64,000 nucleotides of DNA from Flavobacterium sp. UBA6135 (lineage in GTDB: Bacteria > Bacteroidota > Bacteroidia > Flavobacteriales > Flavobacteriaceae), in contig NZ_DIVJ01000048.1 of NCBI RefSeq assembly GCF_002428305.1, positions 1 to 64,000 on the forward strand, given 5' to 3'. Below the pieces are notes generated by a model. That model ran no database searches and was not told where the DNA came from. It worked only from the letters and a program-made list of their open reading frames with translations. Below are positions 15,614 to 25,126 of this stretch, piece after piece. Each line of letters starts with the position of its first letter. Position 1 is the stretch's first letter. The translations under genes and the position numbers were made by a program.

Positions 15614-17161
15614 TTATTGTACTTCGTAGATTACCGGAGCTGTTTTAGGCAACATATACTCAGGTGAGCCTACTAATCTTGTCTTAATTTCTGAAATAGT
15701 AATTTGGTCACCTCTACCAGCTTTTTGAATAGCTGCAGCAGCTTGTGCATTCATTCTAGCACCTTGTACCACAACAGTTGGTTGACCTGTAACTTTGATG
15801 TTGAAACCTGTTACATCAATGCTTAAATCAAAATCAAAATCAACTAATTTAGCCCCTACAGTAGAAACTTCAAGACTGCTTTTTGGTCCTTTTACCAAAC
15901 CTAATTCACCACGCACAGTTCCTTGTGGTGCAGGAATCCCTTTGATTCTAAAAGCCTTTTTATCAGAAACTGATGTGCCATCAGGAAGCTTACCACTAAC
16001 ATTGATAACAACTTCAGTTCCAGATTGTGGACGCATAATATATTTACCAGCAGCCCCGCCAGATAAACCAGGAGCAGTAGCCGTAACTAAATTTGCAGGA
16101 ACACCGGCAAAAGAAATTGTCATTGGGTTATCAACTCCTCTATATACTACGTTCATTTTATCAGCAGAAATTGTTGCTGAATTTGGACGAGGAATTACAG
16201 AATATGATGATTCTACAGGAATTTCAAATGCTTTTCCATCAAAATCTGTAAATGTCATTTTACCCTTAATAGTTTGTTCTCCAACATTACCAGAAGGAAA
16301 CTCTAAAATTGTTTGTCCCTGTTGCATTGCAGAAGCAGGCAACTCTCTTCCATTGATTACAACAGAATTAGCTTTAAGCGTTGCATCTTTTTTACCAAGA
16401 ATAATTTTTCCTTTGAAAGACTCACCACTAAAGAAAGCTGTTTTATCCGGAACAACGATAGCATCAAAATTGGTTAAAGAGGCTTCTACTTTCAACTTTT
16501 CAGCCACCATAGATGTCAAAACGTCTGATTGTGTTTTTCTAATATCAGATTGTAACGCTGACAATTTAGTCATAGATGCAACCATTGGATATCCTTTATA
16601 ATGATAATCTAACCAATCTATTGATTTTCCATCACGGTTTTTTACCGGTTCTGTACTAAATGCACTGTTAGCAGAAGCAAGTACACCAGCATATTTAGGG
16701 TCATTACCTAATACTTTAGCTAAACCGTCTTTGTAACCTTTAATTTTATTTAAAAATTCTTGACCTGCCGGTTTTAATTTATCACCAATAAAGAATTTTT
16801 CATCTAAGAAATCTGCTTTATCTTGTATTTCATAATCTTTTGGATCTTCAACAGTTTTCATCATCTCAGTTTTCAATCCTTCAATATGAGCATAAAAATC
16901 ATTTGATAATTTTTCAACTTCTTTTGCTTTTGCAACTAATGGAGCAAACTTTTCTGGCTGTGATTCCATTTGTTTTTCCATTGCTTTTAAGTCATTATCA
17001 ATACGACTTTTAGCATCTTCATTTGACAAAGCAAGTTTTTCTGTCATCAATCCAAATGCCGATAATACTTCTTTTGACATGTTTAATGCCAACATCGCGA
17101 TGAAAACCAAGTACATTAGGTTAATCATCTTCTGTCTAGGGGTTAATTTTCCTCCTGCCAT
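15614..17161 (-). CDS. gldM: Gliding motility / type IX secretion motor protein GldM
   Basis: The 515-residue protein has one N-terminal TM helix (about 12-32, MINLMYLVFIAMLALNMS) and a long periplasmic domain. R9 in the leader matches the charged residue known to matter in the GldLM motor. The periplasmic part is a four-domain shaft that carries rotation from the inner membrane to GldKN. It ends MLPKTAPVIYEVQ. It lies between gldL (43-bp gap) and gldN. A long antisense frame through this gene has no support as a real gene. Confidence 0.95.
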   Translation of the reverse strand: MAGGKLTPRQKMINLMYLVFIAMLALNMSKEVLSAFGLMTEKLALSNEDAKSRIDNDLKAMEKQMESQPEKFAPLVAKAKEVEKLSNDFYAHIEGLKTEMMKTVEDPKDYEIQDKADFLDEKFFIGDKLKPAGQEFLNKIKGYKDGLAKVLGNDPKYAGVLASANSAFSTEPVKNRDGKSIDWLDYHYKGYPMVASMTKLSALQSDIRKTQSDVLTSMVAEKLKVEASLTNFDAIVVPDKTAFFSGESFKGKIILGKKDATLKANSVVINGRELPASAMQQGQTILEFPSGNVGEQTIKGKMTFTDFDGKAFEIPVESSYSVIPRPNSATISADKMNVVYRGVDNPMTISFAGVPANLVTATAPGLSGGAAGKYIMRPQSGTEVVINVSGKLPDGTSVSDKKAFRIKGIPAPQGTVRGELGLVKGPKSSLEVSTVGAKLVDFDFDLSIDVTGFNIKVTGQPTVVVQGARMNAQAAAAIQKAGRGDQITISEIKTRLVGSPEYMLPKTAPVIYEVQ

Positions 17162-17204
17162 TTCTAATTAGTTTTTAAATTGTTTGTTAAATTGATAAAA
17201 CTAA

Positions 17205-17843
17205 TTATCCTTTATTTCCCATTGCAGACAACATTCCGCCATAAACATTGTTTAGGGAAGCAATATTAGCCGTCATAGCTTGCATTTGATCTTTTAATTT
17301 AGCTGCATTTTCTGCAATTTCTTTGTTTGCTTCTGCATTTCTAGAAGCACTTTCCAATTGTACTTTATATAGGCTGTTCAAAGATTCCATTTGAGCTGCT
17401 GCCATAGATAATTCTTCGCTGTATTTTTTCTGACCTACCATTGAATCTACAGTTGGTGCAATTCCTTTTGCTGCTGATTCAAAATTTCTAATGCTGTTAC
17501 CTAAACTAGACATTAATTCTCCGTCTAACTTGGCTTCTTTTAACATTGCATCTAATTTTTGTGACAACAAACTTTGAGCATCTTCTTTTACTGCTTTGTT
17601 AGATTTAGCTTCTCCTCCTGCTAATTCAGGATATACTAATGACCAATCCAATTCATTATCTACTGGTTCAAATGCAGAAAGTGCAAAAATAATTGCCTCA
17701 GTCACAAGACCGATAGTAAGCATTACGTTTCCTGTTAAAGGTCCTATTTCAAAGTGAATAATTTTAAATAAAGCTCCTACGATAACAACTGCTGCTCCCA
17801 TACCGTAAGCGAAATTCATTGCTTTTTTACTTAAAAGTGCCAT
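17205..17843 (-). CDS. gldL: Gliding motility / type IX secretion motor protein GldL
   Basis: The 212-residue protein has two N-terminal TM helices (about 11-28 and 38-58) and a cytoplasmic coiled-coil-rich tail. The second helix carries E49 in IGLVTEAIIF, the residue shown in Flavobacterium johnsoniae work to be the proton-pathway Glu. K27 and H30 in the first helix also match residues implicated there. With GldM it forms the proton-driven rotary motor that powers type IX secretion and gliding. It is the second gene of the operon. Confidence 0.96.
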   Translation of the reverse strand: MALLSKKAMNFAYGMGAAVVIVGALFKIIHFEIGPLTGNVMLTIGLVTEAIIFALSAFEPVDNELDWSLVYPELAGGEAKSNKAVKEDAQSLLSQKLDAMLKEAKLDGELMSSLGNSIRNFESAAKGIAPTVDSMVGQKKYSEELSMAAAQMESLNSLYKVQLESASRNAEANKEIAENAAKLKDQMQAMTANIASLNNVYGGMLSAMGNKG

Positions 17844-17900
17844 AATAATAATTTTTAGTTAGTTAATTTTAATTTATTGTTTGTTTGATTAGATAAAATT

Positions 17901-19319
17901 TTATTTTGCTCTACCTCTGTTGTTCGCATTTCTGGTAACTTGTGTTCCCATGTAATCTTGAACAGTTCTAAAGCCGATGTAACTTCTTGCTGAATCTGCA
18001 TATTCATAATCTCTTGAACTCACTTGAAGGAAATAAGCAACATCCTTCCAAGAACCACCACGAATTACTTTACGCTTGTTTTTCAAATCACCTACAGTTG
18101 GGTTCATTGTTGAAACATATTCATAAGAAGCAGCATCATAAGAAGAGTCTGTCCATTCTGAAACGTTTCCTGCCATGTTGTAAAGATTATAATTGTTTGG
18201 CTCATATGATTTGGCTTCAACAGTGTAAAGTGCACCATCTGCAGCATAATCTCCACGATTTGGTTTGAAGTTTGCTAAATAACAAGCTCTGTCATTTTTA
18301 GCATAATTACTTCCCCAAGGATAAGTAGCCGATTCTAAACCACCTCTTGCAGCATACTCCCATTCTGCTTCAGTTGGCAATCTAAAACTATTGATCAAAT
18401 CTCTTTTATTCTTTTTTGATTTGATATAAATATTTTTCTTCAATGTTCTCCAAGCACAAAATGCTTTAGCTTGCGTCCAAGAAACTCCTACTACAGGATA
18501 ATCACTATATGCTTGATGCCAAAAATAATCATTGTGCATTGGCTCATTATAAGAGTATTCAAAATCTTTAATCCATGCTGTTGTATCAGGATATACTTTT
18601 ACATTTTCACTTCGAATAAAATCAGAACGTTTTCCAGTTTTAGCTTTGGCCGCAGCTTGAATATCCATCCAGGTATAACGAAACTTCAATTTGTTCACAT
18701 CCATAGTTCTTAAACCATTATAAGATTCAGAAGCAGGAAGATACAATGAATCCATAACCTCAACGTAATACTCGTCTGGATATTTAGATGTATCAGTATG
18801 TAACTTTACACTTCTATTAAGTCTTCTACCAGCATAAGGATCTTCTTCAGTTCCTATACTATAATAGTTCTCATACATATATTTATCGTATGGAGACATT
18901 TTTTCAGGATCAGTATCCTTGAAGGCATAATCACCAATTGACGCACCACCTTTTTTCCCTGAACCTTTACCGGTTGCAGTTGAAGTTTGTCCAAGTTCAT
19001 CAGCCAAAATAGCTAACCGAACTCTGATGGTTGAATCTTTTACCCATTCTACGAATTCTCTGTACTCGCTATTGGTAATTTCTGTTTCATCCATATAAAA
19101 AGAACGAACTGTAACAGTTTTAGTTGGAGCATCTAATACATTGGCTAAATCATCATCTGATTTACCCATAATGTATGCTCCTCCGGGAATTAATGTCATT
19201 CCGTAAGGTTTTTCAGGATGCCACTTTTTTCCGGGCACACCTACCAGCTCTCCTTTATCACCTGAACTACAGCCGATGAGTAAAAAAGACAATGTTGAAA
19301 ATGCAATGAACTTCTTCAT
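17901..19319 (-). CDS. gldK: Gliding motility lipoprotein GldK
   Basis: I place the start at the ATG at 19319 because MKKFIAFSTLSFLLIGCSSG is a clean lipoprotein signal with the lipobox Cys at residue 17. An upstream ATG would add six residues before the signal. The 472-residue product has a formylglycine-generating-enzyme-like fold (GMTLIPGGAYIMG, then SFRLPTEAEWEYAARGG, GNVSEWTDS and RVIRGGSW-type RKVIRGGSW). Catalytic activity is not expected in this subfamily. GldK forms the outer-membrane-associated ring with GldN. It is the first gene of the operon; two palindromes lie upstream. Confidence 0.95.
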   Translation of the reverse strand: MKKFIAFSTLSFLLIGCSSGDKGELVGVPGKKWHPEKPYGMTLIPGGAYIMGKSDDDLANVLDAPTKTVTVRSFYMDETEITNSEYREFVEWVKDSTIRVRLAILADELGQTSTATGKGSGKKGGASIGDYAFKDTDPEKMSPYDKYMYENYYSIGTEEDPYAGRRLNRSVKLHTDTSKYPDEYYVEVMDSLYLPASESYNGLRTMDVNKLKFRYTWMDIQAAAKAKTGKRSDFIRSENVKVYPDTTAWIKDFEYSYNEPMHNDYFWHQAYSDYPVVGVSWTQAKAFCAWRTLKKNIYIKSKKNKRDLINSFRLPTEAEWEYAARGGLESATYPWGSNYAKNDRACYLANFKPNRGDYAADGALYTVEAKSYEPNNYNLYNMAGNVSEWTDSSYDAASYEYVSTMNPTVGDLKNKRKVIRGGSWKDVAYFLQVSSRDYEYADSARSYIGFRTVQDYMGTQVTRNANNRGRAK

Positions 19320-19417
19320 ATAAATTTGGGTTATCATGTATTCAAATTTTGAGGTCGTAAACCTATTTATTATTTTTTAAAAAAACAATTAAATGCCATA
19401 CTTTTTAATTTCATGTC

Positions 19418-19425
19418 CAAAACTA
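19418..19425 (-). promoter_or_regulatory. Possible -7 box of the gld operon
   Basis: TAGTTTTG on the minus strand fits TAnnTTTG about 100 bp before gldK. The -33 region has no TTG; instead two palindromes start about 25 bp upstream. This layout would suit a promoter that depends on an activator. Confidence 0.35.
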
Positions 19426-19450
19426 TGTATTAAATATGAAACTTGAAAAT

Positions 19451-19486
19451 ATTTTATCGATAAAATACTTGTTTTATCGATAAAAT
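19451..19486. promoter_or_regulatory. Paired palindromes TTTTATCGATAAAA upstream of gldK
   Basis: ATTTTATCGATAAAAT (19451-19466) is a perfect 16-bp palindrome. A second copy of its 14-bp core is at 19472-19485. The centres are 20 bp apart, about two helical turns, so two dimers could bind side by side. The pair lies between the arginase-like gene and gldK, just above the candidate -7 box. No family of regulator can be assigned from the site alone. Confidence 0.6.
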
Positions 19487-19582
19487 GCAATTTTTTAATC
19501 ATTTTGTAAGTTTATAATTACTTTAAAAAGATAAACAAAAGCCAATTAACACAACTTTAATAAAGTTTTTATGTTTTAAATA

Positions 19583-20731
19583 TCACAAAATATTTTTTCT
19601 TTGTGCTTTCCACCATCTTTCTGGAATATCTTGGTCACAAGCAGCCAAATAATCTTGATGGGAACAAGGCAATAACGTATTTCTTTTTAATTTATTATTA
19701 ACATTTAAAATAAACGGAATTTCAATCCACCATCTCTCAGTTAATATGCTTTTATAAAATATCAATTCAATATCATCAATAAGGACAATATACCTAATAA
19801 AATTATTTTTGTTACTGTAAGGACTTTCAAAAGTACGATAGTTATAACCTTCTATAAAATACCAAATTATTTGAGCTACCAAAGGGCTCTCTTTTGAAGT
19901 GTTGTTATGATTAAACAAACCTAATACGGCAACTTTTTCACTTATACCAGCATATCTCGAGAGGGAACAAATTTCTTTACCATCAAAACCATTGGGTATA
20001 AATGTAGTAAAATTTCCGGAAGCAATCGATTTTACGGATGTTAAATCTATGGATACAACATCAGCATCTCTTAAAACCGGCTCAGCAATACTTAAATTTG
20101 AAACTACATCGCCTAATCTAAAAGCATCAAAATACAATTTTTCAATTAAATCAATCTCTTCTTGAGAATTGTAATAGGTTTGAAAACCCAAATTACTAAA
20201 ATTAAAAAGATTTGTAGGCTCATTAATAATTATCTTAGAAAGATAAGAATCCGAAGTGTTTCTGGATTCTTCCTTTCCAAAATCAAACTTATTATCAATG
20301 GCTACCAAATTAACCATTTGATCTAAATTATCATAACTACGATACAAAGCATATGTCAAATCCTGAGAGCCTCCTAAAACAATGGGAATAATTTGTTTTT
20401 TTATTAATTCTGAAATAATCTTGGAAACTGCAAAATAAGTATCTTCTTGAGAATTTCCTTGTGGAATATCACCTAAGTCAGCAATAATGGAATGCCAATT
20501 ACCCGGGTAAAGAGCATAAAATTCTTTTCGAGTTAGGCTTAAATCTACAGCTTCAAATGAATTATTTCCTCTATTGTCTAAAACACCAACAATTGCAATG
20601 TTAATTTTATCTAAATCGGGAAAATCTTCTAGAGTATGAAACACCGTTTTTTTTCCAAGTGTTTGTGAATTTAGATTTTTTACAAAGTCTAAAACCGAAA
20701 CGTCAACAGGTTCTAAAAAATCAAATTCCAT
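19583..20731 (-). CDS. Arginase-fold protein with lost metal ligands
   Basis: The 382-residue protein has the arginase/formimidoylglutamase (ureohydrolase) layout, but its three metal-binding motifs are altered. The GGxH motif is GGSQD (120-124), the DAHxD motif is DNKFD (146-150), and the SxDxD motif is SIDLT (227-231). Thus the two His ligands and one Asp are replaced by Gln, Lys and Thr, while D146, D150 and D229 remain. A binuclear Mn centre is therefore unlikely. The C-terminus has an unusual Trp/Cys-containing tail. It follows topA by three bases and precedes gldK, so it is probably co-transcribed with topA. A structural or regulatory role is inferred. Confidence 0.8.
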   Translation of the reverse strand: MEFDFLEPVDVSVLDFVKNLNSQTLGKKTVFHTLEDFPDLDKINIAIVGVLDNRGNNSFEAVDLSLTRKEFYALYPGNWHSIIADLGDIPQGNSQEDTYFAVSKIISELIKKQIIPIVLGGSQDLTYALYRSYDNLDQMVNLVAIDNKFDFGKEESRNTSDSYLSKIIINEPTNLFNFSNLGFQTYYNSQEEIDLIEKLYFDAFRLGDVVSNLSIAEPVLRDADVVSIDLTSVKSIASGNFTTFIPNGFDGKEICSLSRYAGISEKVAVLGLFNHNNTSKESPLVAQIIWYFIEGYNYRTFESPYSNKNNFIRYIVLIDDIELIFYKSILTERWWIEIPFILNVNNKLKRNTLLPCSHQDYLAACDQDIPERWWKAQRKNIL

Positions 20732-20734
20732 AAA

Positions 20735-23236
20735 TTATTTCTTTTTTGCAGGTGATTTTTTGGTTGTTGATTTTTTAGCAGCTGTTTTCTTTACTGGAGC
20801 TTTCTTCTCAATTAATTCTTGCACTTGAGCTAACGTTAATTTTTCTGCATCAACATCTTTGCTCAATTCAATTTTAATTTTTCCTTTGGTAATAACAGAA
20901 CGACCCCAACGGGCTTTTTCAACTTTAATCCCTTCGGTTTTCCAATCATGGATAACTTTGTCAATTTCTTTTTGCTGCTTATCTTCAATCAATTCAACTA
21001 AATCGGATTGCGATAATTTATCAAAATTATATTTTTTACTTACATTAATAAACATCCCATTCCATTTGATAAATGGACCAAATCGACCAACTCCTTTTTG
21101 AATTGGTAACCCTTCATATTCTCCAATTGGAGCATCGGCTTGATTTTTTTCATCAATCAACTCTTGTGCTCTTTCTAAAGTAACATCCAGTGGATCCTCT
21201 CCTTTTGGCAAGGAAACAAATGTTTTTCCAAATCGAACATACGGCCCAAAACGACCATTGTTTACTTCAACTTCTTCTCCTTTATATACACCTAAATTTT
21301 TTGGCAATAAAAACAAGTTTAAGGCTTCTTCTAAAGTAATGGTTCCAATATTTTGATCAGTTCCTAAACTTGCAAATTGTTTATTCTCATCATCAATATC
21401 ACCAATTTGTGCCATCGGACCAAATTTTCCTAAACGAACCGAAACCGGTTTTCCAGTTTTGGGATCTTTTCCTAAAATACGTTCGCCGCTTTCTCTATCA
21501 GCATTTTCTTCAACATTTTTAACAATCGGGTGAAAATGATTGTAGAAATCACGCATCATTTTTGTCCAATCTTCATTTCCTTCGGCAATTTCATCAAAAT
21601 CTTGCTCCACTTTTGCCGTAAAATTATAATCTAAGATGGTAGAGAAATTTTTTACCAAAAAGTCATTTACAATAATTCCGATGTCTGTTGGCACCAATTT
21701 CCCTTTATCAGAACCGGCGTTTTCTGTTAAAACTACCGATTTAATGTCGTTTTCTTTTAGAGTTAATTGATTGTATTTTCTTTCTTGCCCTTCAAAACTT
21801 CCTTTTTCAACATAGTTTCTATTGATAATAGTAGAAATTGTTGGTGCATACGTTGATGGTCTTCCAATTCCTAATTCTTCTAATTTTTTCACTAAAGAAG
21901 CTTCGGTATAACGACTTGCAGGTCTTGAAAAACGTTCGGTTGCTGTGATATAGTTGTTAAGCAAACGCTCGTTGATTTTCATTGCCGGTAACATGCCTTC
22001 TTGTTCTTCATCATCGTCATCATTTCCTTCCAAATACACTTTTAGAAAACCTTCAAATTTGATTACTTCTCCGGTTGCAGCAAAATGTTCGGTGTGATTG
22101 TTGGCTTCAATTTTTACGTTGGTGCGTTCCAATTCGGCATCACTCATTTGGGAAGCTAAGGTTCTTTTCCAAATCAAATCATATAAACGTGCTTGATCTC
22201 TGTCAATATTTAAGGTGTGCTTTGACATATCCGTTGGACGAATTGCTTCGTGAGCTTCCTGAGCACCTTTTGATTTACTAGTAAAATTTCTTGGTTTGCT
22301 AAATTCCTTTCCATACGAATGCGTAATTTCAGCTTGAGCTGCAGCCATCGCTTCTTGGGAAAGATTGACACTGTCTGTTCTCATATACGTAATATGTCCC
22401 GCTTCATACAAACGTTGTGCAATTTGCATAGTGATTCCAACCGGAAGGTATAATTTTCTGGCCGCTTCCTGTTGCAATGTAGAAGTTGTAAACGGAGCTG
22501 CAGGAGATTTTTTGGTAGGTTTTGTTTCTAAATCCGATACCTTATATATAGAACCAATATTTTTTTGAAGAAAATCTTCTGCTTCTTTTTTAGTTGAAAA
22601 ATTCTTTGGCAATTTGGCTTTGAAGGTTTTCCCGGCTTCATTAGCAAATTCTGCCGTAACAGAATAAGACGCTTGTGCTTTAAAATCTTGAATTTCTCTT
22701 TCTCTTTCCACAATCAAACGAACAGAAACCGATTGCACACGTCCGGCCGATAAACCGCCTTTTACTTTTTTCCACAAAACCGGAGACAATTCATAACCCA
22801 CCAAACGGTCTAAAACTCTTCGGGCTTGTTGAGCATTTACTAAATTATAATCTATGGAACGTGGATTTTCAATGGCTTTTTGAATGGCTGTTTTAGTAAT
22901 TTCGTGAAAAACAATTCGCTTGGTTTTTTTGGGGTCCAATTTCAATTCTTCGGCTAAATGCCATGAAATCGCTTCTCCTTCTCGATCTTCATCACTCGCC
23001 AACCAAACCATTTCGGCATTTTTAGATAACGTTTTGAGTTTACTCACTAAGGCTTTTTTATCGGCAGAAACTTCATATTTGGGTTTAAAATTATTCTCCA
23101 CATCAACTCCGATTTCTTTAGATGGAAGATCAGCAATGTGTCCATAACTGGACTCTACCTGATAATCGCTTCCTAAAAATTTTTCGATTGTTTTTGCTTT
23201 TGCCGGTGACTCAACGATAACTAAATTCTTTGCCAT
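20735..23236 (-). CDS. topA: DNA topoisomerase I
   Basis: I chose the ATG at 23236 (MAKNLVIVESPAKAKTIEKF) over a longer frame with an implausible leader. The 833-residue enzyme relaxes negative supercoils. It has the Toprim domain at the N-terminus with the DEDREGEAISWHL acidic triad, the active-site Tyr in HITYMRTDSVNLSQ, and GRPSTYAPTISTI in the gate region. The C-terminus has repeated GxFGPxxKx-type units (KFGPMAQ, RFGPYVRFG, RFGPFIKW) and a Lys/Ala-rich tail. No zinc-finger Cys clusters are seen. It has its own candidate promoter. Confidence 0.96.
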   Translation of the reverse strand: MAKNLVIVESPAKAKTIEKFLGSDYQVESSYGHIADLPSKEIGVDVENNFKPKYEVSADKKALVSKLKTLSKNAEMVWLASDEDREGEAISWHLAEELKLDPKKTKRIVFHEITKTAIQKAIENPRSIDYNLVNAQQARRVLDRLVGYELSPVLWKKVKGGLSAGRVQSVSVRLIVEREREIQDFKAQASYSVTAEFANEAGKTFKAKLPKNFSTKKEAEDFLQKNIGSIYKVSDLETKPTKKSPAAPFTTSTLQQEAARKLYLPVGITMQIAQRLYEAGHITYMRTDSVNLSQEAMAAAQAEITHSYGKEFSKPRNFTSKSKGAQEAHEAIRPTDMSKHTLNIDRDQARLYDLIWKRTLASQMSDAELERTNVKIEANNHTEHFAATGEVIKFEGFLKVYLEGNDDDDEEQEGMLPAMKINERLLNNYITATERFSRPASRYTEASLVKKLEELGIGRPSTYAPTISTIINRNYVEKGSFEGQERKYNQLTLKENDIKSVVLTENAGSDKGKLVPTDIGIIVNDFLVKNFSTILDYNFTAKVEQDFDEIAEGNEDWTKMMRDFYNHFHPIVKNVEENADRESGERILGKDPKTGKPVSVRLGKFGPMAQIGDIDDENKQFASLGTDQNIGTITLEEALNLFLLPKNLGVYKGEEVEVNNGRFGPYVRFGKTFVSLPKGEDPLDVTLERAQELIDEKNQADAPIGEYEGLPIQKGVGRFGPFIKWNGMFINVSKKYNFDKLSQSDLVELIEDKQQKEIDKVIHDWKTEGIKVEKARWGRSVITKGKIKIELSKDVDAEKLTLAQVQELIEKKAPVKKTAAKKSTTKKSPAKKK

Positions 23237-23255
23237 GTACATATTTGTTTGGCAA

Positions 23256-23263
23256 CAAAAGTA
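23256..23263 (-). promoter_or_regulatory. Possible -7 box of topA
   Basis: TACTTTTG on the minus strand fits TAnnTTTG 20 bp before the topA ATG. No -33 TTG at the normal spacing was found. Confidence 0.4.
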
Positions 23264-23362
23264 TGGTTTTTTTTTAATTATTGATTTTTGGAAAAAAATT
23301 AAGACCAAAAAGATCTTCAATTTTTTGAAATTTAATCGAATAATAAGATTGATTTTGAATCT

Positions 23363-24319
23363 CTAATCAAGGTTATAAAGTGTTGATATTCTTTTTGAAT
23401 GATTATCAATTTTTTGAAAAACTTTGTTGAAAAACATTTTTCTATCTCTAGTTCCTGAAGAGTTTAATAATTTTGAGTTTTTTACTTGATGAAGAAAGTA
23501 CAGTCTGGCGTTTTCTGTTGTTGGAATATCATTTGTTATAAAATAGCCCAACAAAGTATAGGGAACAAATAACGATTTTTTATGTTCATTTTGAAAAAGA
23601 ACATTATTATTCAAAATCAAAAGCTCGTTGTAATACAAATAATAATCTGAATTATTTTTTGAACTTTTCTCTTCTATTTTATAAAGTTCTTTTTTCAATT
23701 CCTCTAAAATCATCAAAGCATTTTCATAACTCAAAAGACCAGAATCAAAAAAATAATTAACTTGTTGTACAGTACTATTGATTGTTGTATCATTCCAAAT
23801 TTCATGAACTTCAGAAGTTTCATAGACTCTTTTTAAAGTGAGACTCGCTTGCAATAGTGACTGTTGTACTGTAAATTTTTCAAATGACAGTTGTTCTTCT
23901 AACTCTAAAAGCAAATTCTGCCAAACATACAGTTTAAATTTAGAGAGCAATGTTCCTCCTATTGTATAAAACAAAGGAATATCTTTTGCAGAATAGTAAA
24001 TTGTGGAATCCGTATCAAGATAAGAAGAAAGCTTAGATGCAGAAAAATCAAAATATAAAGCTAGGTCTTCGAACGAACTAATTTCTTTTGTCTTCTCTAC
24101 AACAACCTTGTTTTCTTCATTATAAATTGTATCCAACGAAATCTCATATTGTTTACATAAAATTACTGCTTCCTCTATAGAAATTTTACTCTTTTGCGAA
24201 ACTCTGCGATGTGCCGCATCATAACTTATCTGAAGCACTTGAGCTACGGTATCAATTAACGAAGTATTTGGAGCTATCTTCTTTCGAATAATTTTCAACA
24301 AAATTTCTTGATAATTCAT
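23363..24319 (-). CDS. Helix-turn-helix regulator with long C-terminal domain
   Basis: I use the ATG at 24319 (MNYQEILLKIIRKKI) because a candidate -7 box lies just upstream of it. The 318-residue protein has an N-terminal helix-turn-helix region (about 15-60) with VLQISYDAAHRRVSQKSKIS, like the Xre/BetR-type regulators of flavobacteria. The rest is helical and Leu/Tyr-rich, without a recognised ligand-binding fold. It reads divergently from two envelope genes, and its promoter region contains an inverted repeat, so it probably controls itself and those genes. Target and signal are unknown. Confidence 0.7.
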   Translation of the reverse strand: MNYQEILLKIIRKKIAPNTSLIDTVAQVLQISYDAAHRRVSQKSKISIEEAVILCKQYEISLDTIYNEENKVVVEKTKEISSFEDLALYFDFSASKLSSYLDTDSTIYYSAKDIPLFYTIGGTLLSKFKLYVWQNLLLELEEQLSFEKFTVQQSLLQASLTLKRVYETSEVHEIWNDTTINSTVQQVNYFFDSGLLSYENALMILEELKKELYKIEEKSSKNNSDYYLYYNELLILNNNVLFQNEHKKSLFVPYTLLGYFITNDIPTTENARLYFLHQVKNSKLLNSSGTRDRKMFFNKVFQKIDNHSKRISTLYNLD

Positions 24320-24322
24320 ATT

Positions 24323-24396
24323 TGCGATTTTCACAAATATAAAAAATATTTTAATGAATACATGCAATTTTAAATGCGTAAATCGCAATATTTTTG
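24323..24396. promoter_or_regulatory. Divergent promoter region with inverted repeat
   Basis: TGCGATTT (24323-24330) and AAATCGCA (24380-24387) are perfect reverse complements about 50 bp apart. The first lies at the predicted start of the regulator gene, just after its -7 box (TATATTTG, minus, 24341-24334). The second abuts the -7 box TATTTTTG (24389-24396) of the gene at 24420. Binding of one regulator to both would close both promoters. Confidence 0.5.
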
Positions 24397-24419
24397 ATTG
24401 AATTTAAAATCATATAAAA

Positions 24420-25124
24420 ATGAAAAAGTATTTAACACTCATTCTTTTATCCGTTGTGATCATAGGATTTGGGCAAGACACAGAAAGTAGACTATTTAAA
24501 AATCAAATTTTTAGTTTTTCTCCAATTGCTAAAGATGTTAAAACAGTAAACGGAATGACTTTAGGAATAGGTCATTTTGAAACTACTGACATCATCAACC
24601 AAAAAATCAATGGATTAAATTTAGATGTCAATCCTTTAGGAATTATTGCCATTCTCTTTATAGATCCTGAAAAAGGGTTGGATTTAGGAAGAAACATTCA
24701 ACACAATGGATTGCATATATCCCTTTCAGGATATCATGGAAATGCCAACTTGAATGGAATTGGAGTTTCGTTTTATCATTTCGGAAAAACATCAAACGGA
24801 ATCAGTTTTAATGCAAGTTATAATAGTGTTGCTACTTCCAATGGCATTTTTATTACCGGAATAGCAATGATTAGCGAAACCGCTAGTGGAATTTTTATAA
24901 CCGGAATTGGCAATGATTTTGAATTTTTAAAAGGAATTTCAGCTGGCATTTCCAACCGTACATTTGAGTTAAAAGGCTTGCAAATTGGAGGTTATAATCT
25001 TGTAAAAGGAATAAATAAAGGAATTCAAATCGGAATTTTTAATCATTCCAAAGCCGATAAAGGTTTTCAATTGGGTTTATGGAACGTGTCTAACAAAAGG
25101 TCTTTACCTTTAATAAATTGGTAA
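24420..25124 (+). CDS. Surface-repeat protein of the LA_2272 type
   Basis: The 234-residue protein has a signal peptide (MKKYLTLILLSVVIIGFGQ). Much of the mature part consists of short repeated strands with a Gly-Ile or Gly-Leu core, such as NGISFNAS, NGIFITGIA, SGIFITGIG and KGLQIGGYN, ending KGFQLGLWNVSNKRSLPLIN. This G-I/L-x-I-G pattern and the tail match the surface-repeat family named after Leptospira LA_2272. A beta-solenoid or barrel at the outer surface is likely. The gene is followed two bases later by a barrel-like protein gene; both diverge from the HTH regulator. Confidence 0.75.
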   Translation: MKKYLTLILLSVVIIGFGQDTESRLFKNQIFSFSPIAKDVKTVNGMTLGIGHFETTDIINQKINGLNLDVNPLGIIAILFIDPEKGLDLGRNIQHNGLHISLSGYHGNANLNGIGVSFYHFGKTSNGISFNASYNSVATSNGIFITGIAMISETASGIFITGIGNDFEFLKGISAGISNRTFELKGLQIGGYNLVKGINKGIQIGIFNHSKADKGFQLGLWNVSNKRSLPLINW

Positions 25125-25126
25125 TT

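Noticed and set aside
15795..16601. Long antisense open frame of 268 codons opposite gldM
   Set aside because: It is the reverse complement of a well-supported gene, has no signal, fold or start context, and arises from gldM codon use.
19553..19571. AACTTT/AAAGTT hairpin as terminator of the arginase-like gene
   Set aside because: No T-run follows on the minus strand.
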